DNA of 64,000 nt from Vibrio artabrorum (GCF_024347295.1 NZ_AP025458.1:2542001-2606000), one strand, 5' to 3'; shown: positions 1 to 8,917, numbered from the stretch's first letter. Program-made: numbers and translations. The notes: generated by a model from the sequence alone, not told the origin.

Positions 1-188
1 TGCTGCTCTTTCGGTTATCCGACCAACATCCAATACACACCGTTGCCTTACCACTCATCAATGAGGCCAGTGTATCGACATTTTCATTTACCTATCCCTC
101 TGACTTCAATGTTGAGCAGTTCATGCTGGCTCACGAAGGAACAGGCTACCCAGAATTTCACTCACCAATGAGGAGAGTAAACCCATGA
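1..188 (+). CDS. 3' end of an unidentified protein (5' truncated by window)
   Basis: One forward frame is open from the window edge to a TGA at 186-188. The stop overlaps the ATG of the next gene in an ATGA arrangement, as in co-translated operons. The visible 61 residues contain a stretch rich in Phe, Tyr, Ser and Thr around FSFTYPSDFNVEQF that looks like a folded protein, possibly extracytoplasmic because the following genes are exported. I do not recognise the family. A second frame is also open over most of this stretch; I preferred this one for the stop/start overlap. Confidence 0.5.
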   Translation, partial: LLFRLSDQHPIHTVALPLINEASVSTFSFTYPSDFNVEQFMLAHEGTGYPEFHSPMRRVNP

Positions 189-565
189 CAAAAATAAAAC
201 ATCGACTAAACCAATCGGTTCGATACGCAGTCACGATGGCCCTGTTTATAGGAGCAACAGGATGCACTGAACAGGAAGAATCTCCTGAAGCCGTTGCGGA
301 TATAGAAGTATCTATCTCCACCAACTCTCATTGGGGAAGCTTAGTCTTTGACCTACAAGCCATCACCAACAACACCGTCATCACCGACGTTGTGATTAAC
401 CGAGGTAATTGTCGTATTCCTGCTGGTACGGCCTCAGAGCTATCTAGAAACGTTTCATTGAAGTTCGGGGAAACCTACACGGGATACAGCAACAACTGCA
501 CTGTCGATAACGTGAAAGAAATTGAAGTCACTTCAACGGCTGGCACCTTTGTTTACACCTTCTAA
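185..565 (+). CDS. small putative lipoprotein, function unknown
   Basis: 126 residues. A basic N-terminus and a hydrophobic stretch (about residues 16-26) end in ATGC, so Cys27 could be a lipidated cysteine, although the lipobox is weak; an ordinary exported protein is the alternative. The mature part begins with an acidic linker (EQEESPEAVADIE) and continues as alternating short polar/hydrophobic segments that suggest a small beta domain, with two further cysteines (CRIP and NNCTV) that could pair. An AGGAG sequence precedes the ATG. It overlaps the upstream stop by 4 bases and is followed by two more small exported proteins, so the group is probably one operon. No known family recognised. 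Confidence 0.65.
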   Translation: MTKIKHRLNQSVRYAVTMALFIGATGCTEQEESPEAVADIEVSISTNSHWGSLVFDLQAITNNTVITDVVINRGNCRIPAGTASELSRNVSLKFGETYTGYSNNCTVDNVKEIEVTSTAGTFVYTF

Positions 566-620
566 ACCGAAAGCAAAACAAAACAACTCATCTATTTTTC
601 AACACCAATAAGGATCGAAT

Positions 621-908
621 ATGAAAAAATCATACGTACTCATTGCGATTGCATTGAGCTCATCTCTAAGCGTTTCATCAATGGCAAACGCTGCGCTCGG
701 TGGAACACCAAACATATCTAAGGAGCATCTGGAAAAACACTGGAATGGAAAACAAGGCCCTCAATCCACTCTTGTCGCTGGAGCGCTTCTACATTGGACA
801 GCCGATGCGTGTGGAAAGCTTAACGGTCATATCTCCGATAAGAATAAGTGCTCATCTGAAGCTGAACAAACGTCTAACTACCCCCCAATTTTCTTTTTAA
901 AATTATAG
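621..908 (+). CDS. small secreted/periplasmic protein, function unknown
   Basis: 95 residues with a clear Sec signal peptide (MKKSYVLIAIALSSSLSVSS, cleavage probably after SMANA at about residue 25). The mature protein starts ALGGTP and has a Cys pair separated by about 13 residues (DACGK and NKCSS). An AAGGA ribosome site precedes the ATG. The last residues (NYPPIFFLKL) are coded by a C6 run followed by AT-rich homopolymers and look unlike the rest, so the true C-terminus may be frameshifted. The LGG near the mature N-terminus recurs in the next gene, which suggests related or co-acting products. Function unknown. Confidence 0.6.
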   Translation: MKKSYVLIAIALSSSLSVSSMANAALGGTPNISKEHLEKHWNGKQGPQSTLVAGALLHWTADACGKLNGHISDKNKCSSEAEQTSNYPPIFFLKL

Positions 909-921
909 TGAGAATGACACC

Positions 922-1155
922 ATGAAAAACATCACAAACACACTTGTTCTACTGACAACCCTAGCATCACCTTTTGTTTTAGCTCAAGGTGGTGGTTCGC
1001 TTGGAGGTAATCCATCGGTAGAAACGGGAGCGGTTAACGTCAGTGTAGGTAAATGCACTCAATACAAGTTGGATGTGAAAGCAGCCCTAAACGCAGGTAA
1101 ACAGGCATCGTCGGTTGCGATACCTAAAGGCTGTGAAGCCATCAAAGAAAAGTAG
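922..1155 (+). CDS. small secreted/periplasmic protein, function unknown
   Basis: 77 residues: a Sec signal peptide ending FVLA (about residue 21), then a glycine-rich mature start (QGGGSLGGN) and a short domain with exactly two cysteines (GKCTQ and KGCEA), which could form one disulfide. It starts 13 bases after the previous stop and is closed by a strong terminator, so it is the last gene of the small-protein operon. No family recognised. The exported small size and paired cysteines would fit a secreted factor or a periplasmic accessory protein, but that is speculation. Confidence 0.6.
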   Translation: MKNITNTLVLLTTLASPFVLAQGGGSLGGNPSVETGAVNVSVGKCTQYKLDVKAALNAGKQASSVAIPKGCEAIKEK

Positions 1156-1183
1156 TGCCACCAACAAAGGCTCAAAATGATAT

Positions 1184-1218
1184 AATGGGGAGCGTGATTG
1201 CTCCCCATTCTTTTTTTT
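1184..1218 (+). terminator. rho-independent terminator of the small exported-protein operon
   Basis: A 10-bp perfect stem (AATGGGGAGC with GCTCCCCATT) and a 6-base loop are followed by C and a run of T. It lies 30 bases past the stop of the last small gene. Confidence 0.9.
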
Positions 1219-1326
1219 GCTTCTGTACATAAATACACTTGTATCTTATAGGCGGCACTCGTTACCTTGTACCTATAAATTAATGAAATAAAAGATGTAT
1301 TTAAGTAGCCATCTAATTGAATTTTA

Positions 1327-2289
1327 TCAAGCTTTAGAATTAAGCCTATATAAACTACTATCTATTTTAATGGTCATAGTAAGTTGCATACTCTGATGCA
1401 TGGCAAGTATGGTAAGTCCTAAACTTTCATGAATTGAATTATCGTTAGAAGTGCCGAATGACGATAAACACGCATGCGCATTTACCGCTTGGCTTTGAGG
1501 CTCTAAACACAGAAAACTCGCTGGCCCTATGGGTTTATACACTTGCAGGTAATTACACGGACTAATAAGCGTTACTAATAACCCGTTACCGTGTTTTAAT
1601 GTGGCTTTTACTCCTGATTTATCCAGACGGTAACCATTATTAAGCCATATTTCTGGAATAGGTTTTGCTCGTTCAAAACTGTACATAGGAGGGATAACGC
1701 TTGTATAGTCTATTGGTAGATAAGTCTCATCTTCTCGCCACCACCCAAGCGCAGGGAATTGCACACGCGTATCCGGTAAGCAATGAAAGAAAGGGTGGAA
1801 ACCCGCCCCGAATGGAAAGGCTTCCTTGCTAAGATTGGTCACTGTCATGGTTACAATCAAGCTGTCTTGTTCAAGCTGAAAACGCTGCTTGGCTTGATAG
1901 TGACACACGCCTTTAATGTCTGATGTCATCGCTAATTCTAGCCATAACTCTTGTTGGTTCTGTCGACACAGTTGCCAATGGGTTAACCAGCCATCACCGT
2001 GTAAAAAGAAATCGGGATCTATTTGTGAATGAATAGGCAATGTTATTTGATGTCCTAGCCATTCAAAGCTATTACCTCTAATGCGGTTCACCATGGGTAC
2101 CATAGGGAACATGCTGGCTTCTCCCGCATTATTTTCACTCAGCTTTGTTCGTGGTCTCAGAATATTGAAAGCATGTTCTTCACCTTGATTGCATTTATTG
2201 TTATGCGTGTATTGAAAGGCATCAATAACCCCACCCAACTCATTAATTATCAGTTTTAATGTGTCATTTTCGAGTGTGTGAATTGCCAT
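1327..2289 (-). CDS. aldose 1-epimerase (mutarotase) family protein
   Basis: 320 residues, the usual length for the GalM-like galactose mutarotase superfamily. Expected active-site positions are visible: His97 in FLHGDGW, His165 in GAGFHPFF, and the catalytic-base Glu263 in CLEPQSQ. The family interconverts alpha and beta anomers of aldoses in the cytoplasm. The ATG is preceded by AAGGG. It is divergent from the ROK regulator and close to a sugar porter, so it probably prepares the imported sugar's anomer for the next enzyme. The sequence is not close enough to GalM proper to name the sugar; related YeaD- or YihR-like epimerases are alternatives. Confidence 0.8.
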   Translation of the reverse strand: MAIHTLENDTLKLIINELGGVIDAFQYTHNNKCNQGEEHAFNILRPRTKLSENNAGEASMFPMVPMVNRIRGNSFEWLGHQITLPIHSQIDPDFFLHGDGWLTHWQLCRQNQQELWLELAMTSDIKGVCHYQAKQRFQLEQDSLIVTMTVTNLSKEAFPFGAGFHPFFHCLPDTRVQFPALGWWREDETYLPIDYTSVIPPMYSFERAKPIPEIWLNNGYRLDKSGVKATLKHGNGLLVTLISPCNYLQVYKPIGPASFLCLEPQSQAVNAHACLSSFGTSNDNSIHESLGLTILAMHQSMQLTMTIKIDSSLYRLNSKA

Positions 2290-2503
2290 AAATTAACCCT
2301 TCTACCGTTGTGATACCATGCTACTTGCTAATTAACCCGCAACCGGCTTAGAAGCTACTGTAAGTGGGTGATGGTTAGTTAAGTGATAGCGAGGTCACAG
2401 GGATTACTTAACACTTATTACTAAACGCTGATTCCTAAAGGTGCTTATTAATAGGGTTAATCATGCGGCCAATTGAGCGACTTTGATTAGGTGGTGACAA
2501 ACA

Positions 2504-3781
2504 ATGATGACCAATACCTTAGGGTTCAATGGCCAGAAGGGCCTTAACAACCAACAGGTGCGACAATATAACTGCCGTATCATCATGGAGTTGCTGTATA
2601 AAAACAAAGGGATGACCAAGTCACAACTAGCGCAGGCAACGCAGTTAAGCATTCCAGCAATCACCAAGATCATTGATGCATTAATCGATCAAGGTCGCGT
2701 TGAAAATACCGTGTCGCCAGAAGTAAGCAAGGGCAACTTTAAAGGCTTGTACAATGTATCGCGCCATCGCCCCGATACCATTTGTCTTAACGTGTCCCCG
2801 ACTCGTATTCAGGCCGTCATGGTTGATAATCAAATTAACCCTTGCTCTGTGTTCATCAATCAAGCCATCGCCCCTGCTACGCCAGAGGCACTTATCGACG
2901 ATATAGTTAATGTGATTGTTGCTTGTCGCCAAATAAACCGCACCACACCTTATCGGTTATCGATTGCAGTACATGGGCAAGTGGATACTCATGTTGGATC
3001 GTCAATGCGAATGCCACAAGCCCCATGGACACAATCCATAGAACTTAAATACATTCTCGAACAACGCTTACGTGTTGATGTGCTAGTTGATAATGATTGT
3101 GTAATGATGGCATTAGCAGAAAAATGGTTAGGTGGCCACAGCAGGCAAGATTTCTGTGTACTGAATATCGATTACGGGATCGGCTCTTCGTTCCTGATCA
3201 ACAATAATATCTACCGCGGAAAAATGTTTGGTAGTGGACAAATCGGTCACACTAAAGTAGCAAATAACGGCATTATTTGCGGTTGTGGCCGAGAAGGGTG
3301 TTTAGAGACCGAAGCCAGTTCAAAAGCCTTGTGCGATCGCTACTCTCAACAATCTGCGTTACACAGTCAAAGTAAGGCGGATCATAAGAGTGAGATTACG
3401 CATTACCTGCAAACACTTGAGGCTATGATAGAAGAACAAGCTCTCGCGTTTGATGATTTTGTTCTGCGCTACCAACAAAACGATCCTATCGCATTAGATG
3501 TCGCTCAGCGCGCCGCAATAGTGCTTGGTCAAGCTTTATATAATTTTCTGATCACCCTGAACATCAATAAGATCATTCTGTACGGCAACACTTGTGCCTT
3601 GGGGCAACCTTGGTTGAATACGATCACAGATCAAACACTCACGAATCCGTTTGAAGATAAGAGTGCCCGCCGCCAAGATCAAACACTGGTGTCGTTTGGT
3701 CAGCTAAGCCAAATAGAACGAGTGATGGGAATGAGTTATTTATGGGTTGAACAGGAGCTAGATAGTTTGTTTCACGCATAA
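2504..3781 (+). CDS. ROK-family transcriptional regulator (NagC/Mlc/XylR type)
   Basis: 425 residues. The N-terminus (about 20-80) is a winged helix-turn-helix (MTKSQLAQATQLSIPAITKI), and from about 90 onward there is a ROK sugar-kinase-like domain. The ROK zinc signature is present: GHTKV followed by ICGCGREGCLE near residues 250-270. Members repress sugar uptake and catabolic genes until a sugar or phosphosugar binds. It is divergent from the mutarotase gene and convergent with the porter gene, so its likely targets are the neighbouring sugar genes. There is a second possible ATG one codon downstream. It ends in a shared terminator. Confidence 0.88.
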   Translation: MMTNTLGFNGQKGLNNQQVRQYNCRIIMELLYKNKGMTKSQLAQATQLSIPAITKIIDALIDQGRVENTVSPEVSKGNFKGLYNVSRHRPDTICLNVSPTRIQAVMVDNQINPCSVFINQAIAPATPEALIDDIVNVIVACRQINRTTPYRLSIAVHGQVDTHVGSSMRMPQAPWTQSIELKYILEQRLRVDVLVDNDCVMMALAEKWLGGHSRQDFCVLNIDYGIGSSFLINNNIYRGKMFGSGQIGHTKVANNGIICGCGREGCLETEASSKALCDRYSQQSALHSQSKADHKSEITHYLQTLEAMIEEQALAFDDFVLRYQQNDPIALDVAQRAAIVLGQALYNFLITLNINKIILYGNTCALGQPWLNTITDQTLTNPFEDKSARRQDQTLVSFGQLSQIERVMGMSYLWVEQELDSLFHA

Positions 3782-3808
3782 AAAAGATCACCTAACGGTG
3801 ATCTTTTT
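3782..3808. terminator. bidirectional terminator between ROK regulator and sugar porter
   Basis: The stem AAAAGATCACC / GGTGATCTTTT with a TAAC loop is flanked by A and T runs. It can end both the rightward regulator transcript and the leftward porter transcript. Confidence 0.85.
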
Positions 3809-3829
3809 AGTTATGGTTATTTGTATTGG

Positions 3830-5257
3830 TTATGCTTTTACTTCTTTGCCTAAATTAGCGGATTGAACCACCAACTCTTTCTCTAACTCTTCTAATGAAC
3901 GACCTTTGGTTTCTGGCACGTGGCGATAGATGAAAACAAAGCCACAAGCACAAATAACACCGTACAGTAAGAAAGAACCCGATGCGCCGAGCCCTGCGTT
4001 AAGCAATGGGAAGGTATATGTGAGTGCGAAACACGCCACCCATAGTGCAAGCGTGCTAACCGACATGGCTGTACCACGTACTTTGTTCGGGAAGATTTCA
4101 GATAACAAAACCCAAGTCACTGGCGCTAAAGTCAGGGCGTAGATAGAAATAGCCACCAGCACTAATAACAACACAGGAAGCCCTAACATGCCGAATGCAT
4201 AAGCTGCAGACATTAAGCCGTAAATAATGGTTAGGCCAAATGATCCGACAATCATTAATTTACGACGGCCAATTTTATCAACAAACGGAATTGCCAAAAT
4301 CGTAAAGACTAGGTTGATTAATCCCGTGGCTACAATCGATTTCAAGGTGTCGTTAATGTCAAACCCAGCGGAAGCAAAAATCTCTTGGGCGTAGTTGAAA
4401 ATCACGTTGATCCCACACCACTGTTGGAACGCTGCCAACACCACACCAATGATTAAAATGGGTTTTACATCTGGCTTTAACAACGCACTAAAAGGTAGCG
4501 AACGGGTTTCGGCTGACAGTGTACTTTCAATTTCTGCCACGGTGCGGCTAGCATAGCTTTCACTACCAATACGACGTAATGTGCCTTTAGCTTTTTTTGC
4601 CATTCCCATTTTCACTAACCAACGTGGCGATTCAGGCACCACAAACATCAGAAGTAAAAACGCGAGTGCTGGTACCAATTCTGCACCAAACATATAACGC
4701 CAACCCATTTGACCATTCCATGATTGTAAAATGTCAGCTTGTGCTGCGCCAGTTGCCACAGGTTCTGCAATCACCAAGTTAATGATTTGCGCCGCTAATA
4801 CCCCGATAACAATGGTTAGCTGGTTAATCGCCACAAACTTACCACGTTTTTCCGCAGGTGCAATTTCGGCGATATACATAGGTGATAACGCTGAGGCTAA
4901 ACCTATCCCTATCCCGCCAATAATACGAAAGACAATAAATGCATTAAAACTGCCTGCCATTGCGGTACCCCAAGCAGAAATCACAAACAAGAGTGCCGCT
5001 AAGATCAAAGGACGTTTACGCCCGTATTTATCAGAGACAGTACCAGCGATGAACGCCCCTGCCATACAACCCAGTAACGCTGAACTCATTGCCCAACCAG
5101 ACAACGACGCACTAGTAATATTAAAATAGGCTTCATAGAAGGGCTTTGCCCCACCAATAACCACCCAGTCGTAACCAAATAACAACCCACCGCAGGCAGC
5201 AACTAGGCTGATGAGCCAAATATTTCTCATGTTAAGTTGATCGCTTGTCTTACTCAT
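3830..5257 (-). CDS. MFS sugar:H+ symporter (sugar porter family)
   Basis: 475 residues from the chosen ATG. It has about 12 hydrophobic segments and the sugar porter signatures in order: DKYGRKRP after TM2, PESPRW after TM6, QQWCGIN in TM7, DKIGRRK in the 8-9 loop and PETKGRS after TM12. The family, which includes XylE, GalP and AraE, imports hexoses or pentoses across the inner membrane with protons. I chose the ATG at 5257 because AAGGA sits 7 bases upstream; an in-frame start 11 codons earlier lacks one. It follows the DUF5107 gene in the same direction with a hairpin between, so it is probably co-transcribed with it. Substrate unknown. Confidence 0.9.
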   Translation of the reverse strand: MSKTSDQLNMRNIWLISLVAACGGLLFGYDWVVIGGAKPFYEAYFNITSASLSGWAMSSALLGCMAGAFIAGTVSDKYGRKRPLILAALLFVISAWGTAMAGSFNAFIVFRIIGGIGIGLASALSPMYIAEIAPAEKRGKFVAINQLTIVIGVLAAQIINLVIAEPVATGAAQADILQSWNGQMGWRYMFGAELVPALAFLLLMFVVPESPRWLVKMGMAKKAKGTLRRIGSESYASRTVAEIESTLSAETRSLPFSALLKPDVKPILIIGVVLAAFQQWCGINVIFNYAQEIFASAGFDINDTLKSIVATGLINLVFTILAIPFVDKIGRRKLMIVGSFGLTIIYGLMSAAYAFGMLGLPVLLLVLVAISIYALTLAPVTWVLLSEIFPNKVRGTAMSVSTLALWVACFALTYTFPLLNAGLGASGSFLLYGVICACGFVFIYRHVPETKGRSLEELEKELVVQSANLGKEVKA

Positions 5258-5310
5258 AATCAATCCTTGTAGAGGTACACGTTTATTCAAGTTATTGTTT
5301 TATAGTCATA

Positions 5311-5342
5311 GTCACCTCAGGCGATAGATCACCTGAGGTGAC
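5311..5342 (-). other. intercistronic hairpin between DUF5107-TPR gene and sugar porter
   Basis: A perfect 11-bp inverted repeat (GTCACCTCAGG / CCTGAGGTGAC) with a 10-base loop, 8 bases past the stop of the upstream gene. No T run follows on the minus strand, so it looks more like an mRNA 3'-end stabiliser or partial attenuator than a simple terminator. Confidence 0.7.
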
Positions 5343-5349
5343 CTATCCA

Positions 5350-8300
5350 TTACATTTGACCGTAACGGCCAAAGGCGTAGCGATGTTGCGCGACTTCTTT
5401 AAATAAGTTCGCTTTAGTATGTGCTGGCGATTGGGTTAACAATGCCTGCAAGGTGTGTTCAAACGTTAATTGTTTATCTGTATCGTGTTCTTCTGCGCTA
5501 TACGCAATATGATTGCCCTGCTCGGTTATCAACGCCAACCCTAGCTGCCCCATTGTTTTTACGAATAAGCAATGCTGTTGATGCTCGGCCTGTAAATCAC
5601 CGTCAAACACAATCAAAGCAGGCAGTGATACCGCGAAGAAGTCCGTCTCAACGAGTGTGTCAGCTTCCGCTTCAGCCCACGCCACCATATTTTCATATAA
5701 TGAAACCGCTTTTTCAGTATCACCCAACTGATACAGTGCTGCGGCTTGATAGAACAAGTAATCAGCAGGTTGGTCGTTATAATAACGGCTTTGCCCTATT
5801 TCTTGTTTACCCTGTGTAGCACACTTGAAATGTTGAGCAGCCAGTTGATGTTGATCTAGCTTTTGGTAGCAATAACCTAGGTAGTAATACAGATCGTTAT
5901 CGGTTTGCCCAACTAAACGCCCTTCACCCAAGTTATGTGGGTAATGCAGCGCACCTTGTAAACATTCAATTGCCTCGGTATATGCTTGTTGGTTTATTAA
6001 GCCAAGAGCGGTGCGTAATTTGTTCACGACAAACTGACCTGTAATGCGTCCTTCTCCTCCTTCCCACGGGTGAAATTGTCTCGTTGCTAAACACTCAGCA
6101 GCCTGCTCTAACTGCCCTGTGATATTGTATAAGTTGAGCAGTTCTGCGGTTAAATCATCCCGTCTGGCAACCACCTCTAAGTGCGATTGCAAAAGATCTA
6201 TTCGCGTTGTAGGCTCGGTCGCTACAGCTTGATAAAGGAAATCTAACTCGTACAAAATACGAGCATCGTCAGACGAAAGGGCAAACGCACGCGACATCAA
6301 ATCAATCGCTTTCTGTGAATCTTTGCATTTGTTGTATGCATAAACCGACAAGTTACGTAATACCGGCGCATAGTCAGGATTTAGGCATAAGACCTTTTCC
6401 CAGTGGTGTACGGCGCGAGAATAATTACGCTTGGCGTAAAAGAAGCAACCCAACAAATACTGAGTAAAATAATGATTGGGGAAGGCATCCAGCACACCAA
6501 TTTCTGTCAAGGTATTGGGGAATAACACGTTATCAGCGAAGGTTTCTGCCGCCGAGTCTAACCAAGTTGTGACACTTGTTTTAACGTCAGTTTTTAGATC
6601 AGTGTCGGCGCTAGTGTGTTCATCAGATAAATAAGCTTGGTAAATATAAGTCATCGCTCCTTGGCTATCACTCTGAGCTAATACGACTTTTGCACTATCT
6701 GTTGCACCGATCGATAAATAGAAATTCACCAGATGGATCGCATTGGCTTCACGTCCGTTCATTAAATGCTTGAATGACGCTAAATCGGAGGTTGATTGAC
6801 TGAGTTGGTATTTCTCGAAAGCCAACCCATACCCCAGCGGCTGAATCACTTTTTGTGCTTTAATAAAAGCAGCCGCTTCGCTGGCACGGTTCAGCGTGAT
6901 CAGCAAGTATGCTTTCAGTGTCGCAGCTTGATAATGCATGCCGTTAAGCTGTAAAGCACGGTTCGTATAATCCAGCGCTTCCCCCCAACGAGATTGCTTA
7001 GTCGCAATACGGGCGGCGGCGAAAAATCCTGTATCACGGCAGTTCGCACTCCATGTAGCCTTGAAGACATCGCTAAACGCCTGATCTAAAAAGCCTAATT
7101 TCTCATTTGCACAACCACGCAAGTAGCTCGCTTTGCCACACAGCGGATTCTTATTGAGTTGATGAGCTCGTGCCAATGCAGCATTGGTGTAAGCAAGTGT
7201 TGCGGAGTAATCGGCACCTTCATACGCCAACGATGCCATTGCCACATTGGTTTGGTAATGGTTCGGATCGCGCTTTAACGCCTCCTTGTAATAATCAACT
7301 GGGCTTCGCGTTGCATGATGGTATTGCTGAAGGTGCTGGCCGATGAAATACAAGTCTTCGACACTGTCAACGTCAGCAGGTAATGCAGGTGACGTGGCGG
7401 GATCTGGTGTTATTTCATCTGCTGAAGCGACATGTTCACTATAAGACAGAGTGCTAAAACCATCTGCAGAAGTGACCGTCATGGTGAAGCGGTTAGTTGT
7501 TGTGAGTTCGCTCTGACCGACAAGACTGACACATTGACCATCAGGTAAGCACGTCCCTTGGCGAGTATCACCCGGCATCATGGTTAATGACGTTTCGTAC
7601 ACTGTATTCTTGCCGTCTGAAATCACCATAGTGTAATCAGTGATTTCCGCAATGGCATAAACTGCCCACTCTAGCTTGCCATTTGAGCGTTCAAGTTTTA
7701 TCGCCACGTCAGTATTGGCGTTATGCACATTACCAAGATAACTGTATGGCAAGAAGTGTTGAACAAACACCTTCTCTTCATGGCTATCGATCCATGTAAA
7801 GTCGGGTTGGTTGTCGGTAAACACACCTGTCATTAATTCAATGTAAGGGCCATTGGTATCGGTGAGTTGACGATCCCATGCAATACCGAAATCGCAGTTA
7901 CCCCATGTCCATTGTTTTTTACCCGGAGAAACATGGTGATTGGCAACATGAAGCAAACCGCCCTGTTCGTTGTGGCTGTATGCGCCCACAAAGTCGTAAG
8001 CCGATTTATCTGCCATGTAAGACGTCGGTACAGGCAGATTTTTATAACGCGAGATATCGGTACCAGGCGAGTAATCCACCTTGTAATATTCGCCCGTAGC
8101 GATTGGGAAATTAGAGACATCGCGCTTACCGTGATCGTATACTGCGGTGACATCTGGCGGGAAGATACTTTGATGATCGTCACCACCTTTAACTGCGGGA
8201 TTCGACCACCATAAGAATTGACGGGGCGTTTCATTACCATTGTAGACTTTCCCCGTGATCTCAATCAGAGCTTTGTTTGGGTAAACCTTAAAGCCTGCCA

Positions 8301-8778
8301 TGATTTGCAAACCGTACATGTGCTCAACTTCGCCCATCCACACCGTCACAGCGCCATCATCATGATGTTCAATGGTGAAATCAGTCGACATAAAGGTCGT
8401 CGGACGGTGGTGTTGCGGCCAGTTAAATTCGATACCACCAGAAATCCACGGCCCTAATAAACCAACCAGAGCGGGTTTAATCACTTCGTTGTAGTACACA
8501 AAATCACGGCCTTTTACCTTGTCATACGCACGGTGAATGCGCCCACCAAGTTCTGGCAGTAGCATGACTTTGATATAATCATTTTCGATATATACCGCTT
8601 GATAAATTTGATCGACTTTTTGATCCGTAATGCTATCAATTACACCGTAAGGATAAACGGAACCCGATGAACCTTGATAAACACGGTTCTCTAAAAACAG
8701 CGGATTGGGATCCACCTTGCCCGTTGGGTAAGTAGGAAGAACAACCTGTTCAACCCAAGCTTTTGCATTAGTACTCAT
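5350..8778 (-). CDS. DUF5107-like domain and TPR-repeat protein of a sugar locus
   Basis: 1142 residues with no signal peptide, so probably cytoplasmic. About residues 20-370 resemble DUF5107, a beta-rich fold that I place near the galactose-mutarotase-like superfamily (motifs LPELGGRIHRAYDK, GGIEFNWPQHHRPT, WWSNPAVKGG). About 470-1100 is a long series of TPR-like helical pairs (for example ALKRDPNHYQTNVAMASLAY and VLCLNPDYAPVLRNL). An AGGTGG sequence precedes the ATG. Proteins of this design occur in bacterial sugar-utilisation clusters, but I know of no established reaction. With the neighbouring mutarotase and porter, a carbohydrate-binding or carbohydrate-modifying role is the natural inference. 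Confidence 0.75.
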   Translation of the reverse strand: MSTNAKAWVEQVVLPTYPTGKVDPNPLFLENRVYQGSSGSVYPYGVIDSITDQKVDQIYQAVYIENDYIKVMLLPELGGRIHRAYDKVKGRDFVYYNEVIKPALVGLLGPWISGGIEFNWPQHHRPTTFMSTDFTIEHHDDGAVTVWMGEVEHMYGLQIMAGFKVYPNKALIEITGKVYNGNETPRQFLWWSNPAVKGGDDHQSIFPPDVTAVYDHGKRDVSNFPIATGEYYKVDYSPGTDISRYKNLPVPTSYMADKSAYDFVGAYSHNEQGGLLHVANHHVSPGKKQWTWGNCDFGIAWDRQLTDTNGPYIELMTGVFTDNQPDFTWIDSHEEKVFVQHFLPYSYLGNVHNANTDVAIKLERSNGKLEWAVYAIAEITDYTMVISDGKNTVYETSLTMMPGDTRQGTCLPDGQCVSLVGQSELTTTNRFTMTVTSADGFSTLSYSEHVASADEITPDPATSPALPADVDSVEDLYFIGQHLQQYHHATRSPVDYYKEALKRDPNHYQTNVAMASLAYEGADYSATLAYTNAALARAHQLNKNPLCGKASYLRGCANEKLGFLDQAFSDVFKATWSANCRDTGFFAAARIATKQSRWGEALDYTNRALQLNGMHYQAATLKAYLLITLNRASEAAAFIKAQKVIQPLGYGLAFEKYQLSQSTSDLASFKHLMNGREANAIHLVNFYLSIGATDSAKVVLAQSDSQGAMTYIYQAYLSDEHTSADTDLKTDVKTSVTTWLDSAAETFADNVLFPNTLTEIGVLDAFPNHYFTQYLLGCFFYAKRNYSRAVHHWEKVLCLNPDYAPVLRNLSVYAYNKCKDSQKAIDLMSRAFALSSDDARILYELDFLYQAVATEPTTRIDLLQSHLEVVARRDDLTAELLNLYNITGQLEQAAECLATRQFHPWEGGEGRITGQFVVNKLRTALGLINQQAYTEAIECLQGALHYPHNLGEGRLVGQTDNDLYYYLGYCYQKLDQHQLAAQHFKCATQGKQEIGQSRYYNDQPADYLFYQAAALYQLGDTEKAVSLYENMVAWAEAEADTLVETDFFAVSLPALIVFDGDLQAEHQQHCLFVKTMGQLGLALITEQGNHIAYSAEEHDTDKQLTFEHTLQALLTQSPAHTKANLFKEVAQHRYAFGRYGQM

Positions 8779-8780
8779 GA

Positions 8781-8820
8781 CTTATAACCACCTATAAGCT
8801 GTTATGATTAAGTTATAAGC
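8781..8820 (-). promoter_or_regulatory. candidate operator: TTATAAG repeats before the DUF5107-TPR gene
   Basis: Immediately upstream of the start codon there is an inverted pair CTTATAAC (8781-8788) and GTTATAAG (8812-8819), with a third related TATAAGC at 8793-8799 between them. The spacing of about 31 bases between the arms is three helical turns. This could be the site of the ROK regulator; nothing in the sequence proves it. Confidence 0.35.
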
Positions 8821-8917
8821 AGTGTAAGGGATGTTTTATTAGCTGAATGTATGAAGCAATCACGGGCTTTACTAAACAGTGTTTAGTTGTAAATGTGACT
8901 ATTAGACGAATTTGTTT

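Noticed and set aside
2385..2405. CRP-like GTGA/TCAC pair upstream of the ROK gene
   Set aside because: The half-sites are 8 bases apart instead of 6, so this does not fit a CRP site.
7833..8264. 143-codon antisense-direction ORF in another frame inside the DUF5107-TPR gene
   Set aside because: It is a shadow of a well-supported gene, with no ribosome site and an unnatural composition rich in Arg and Ser.
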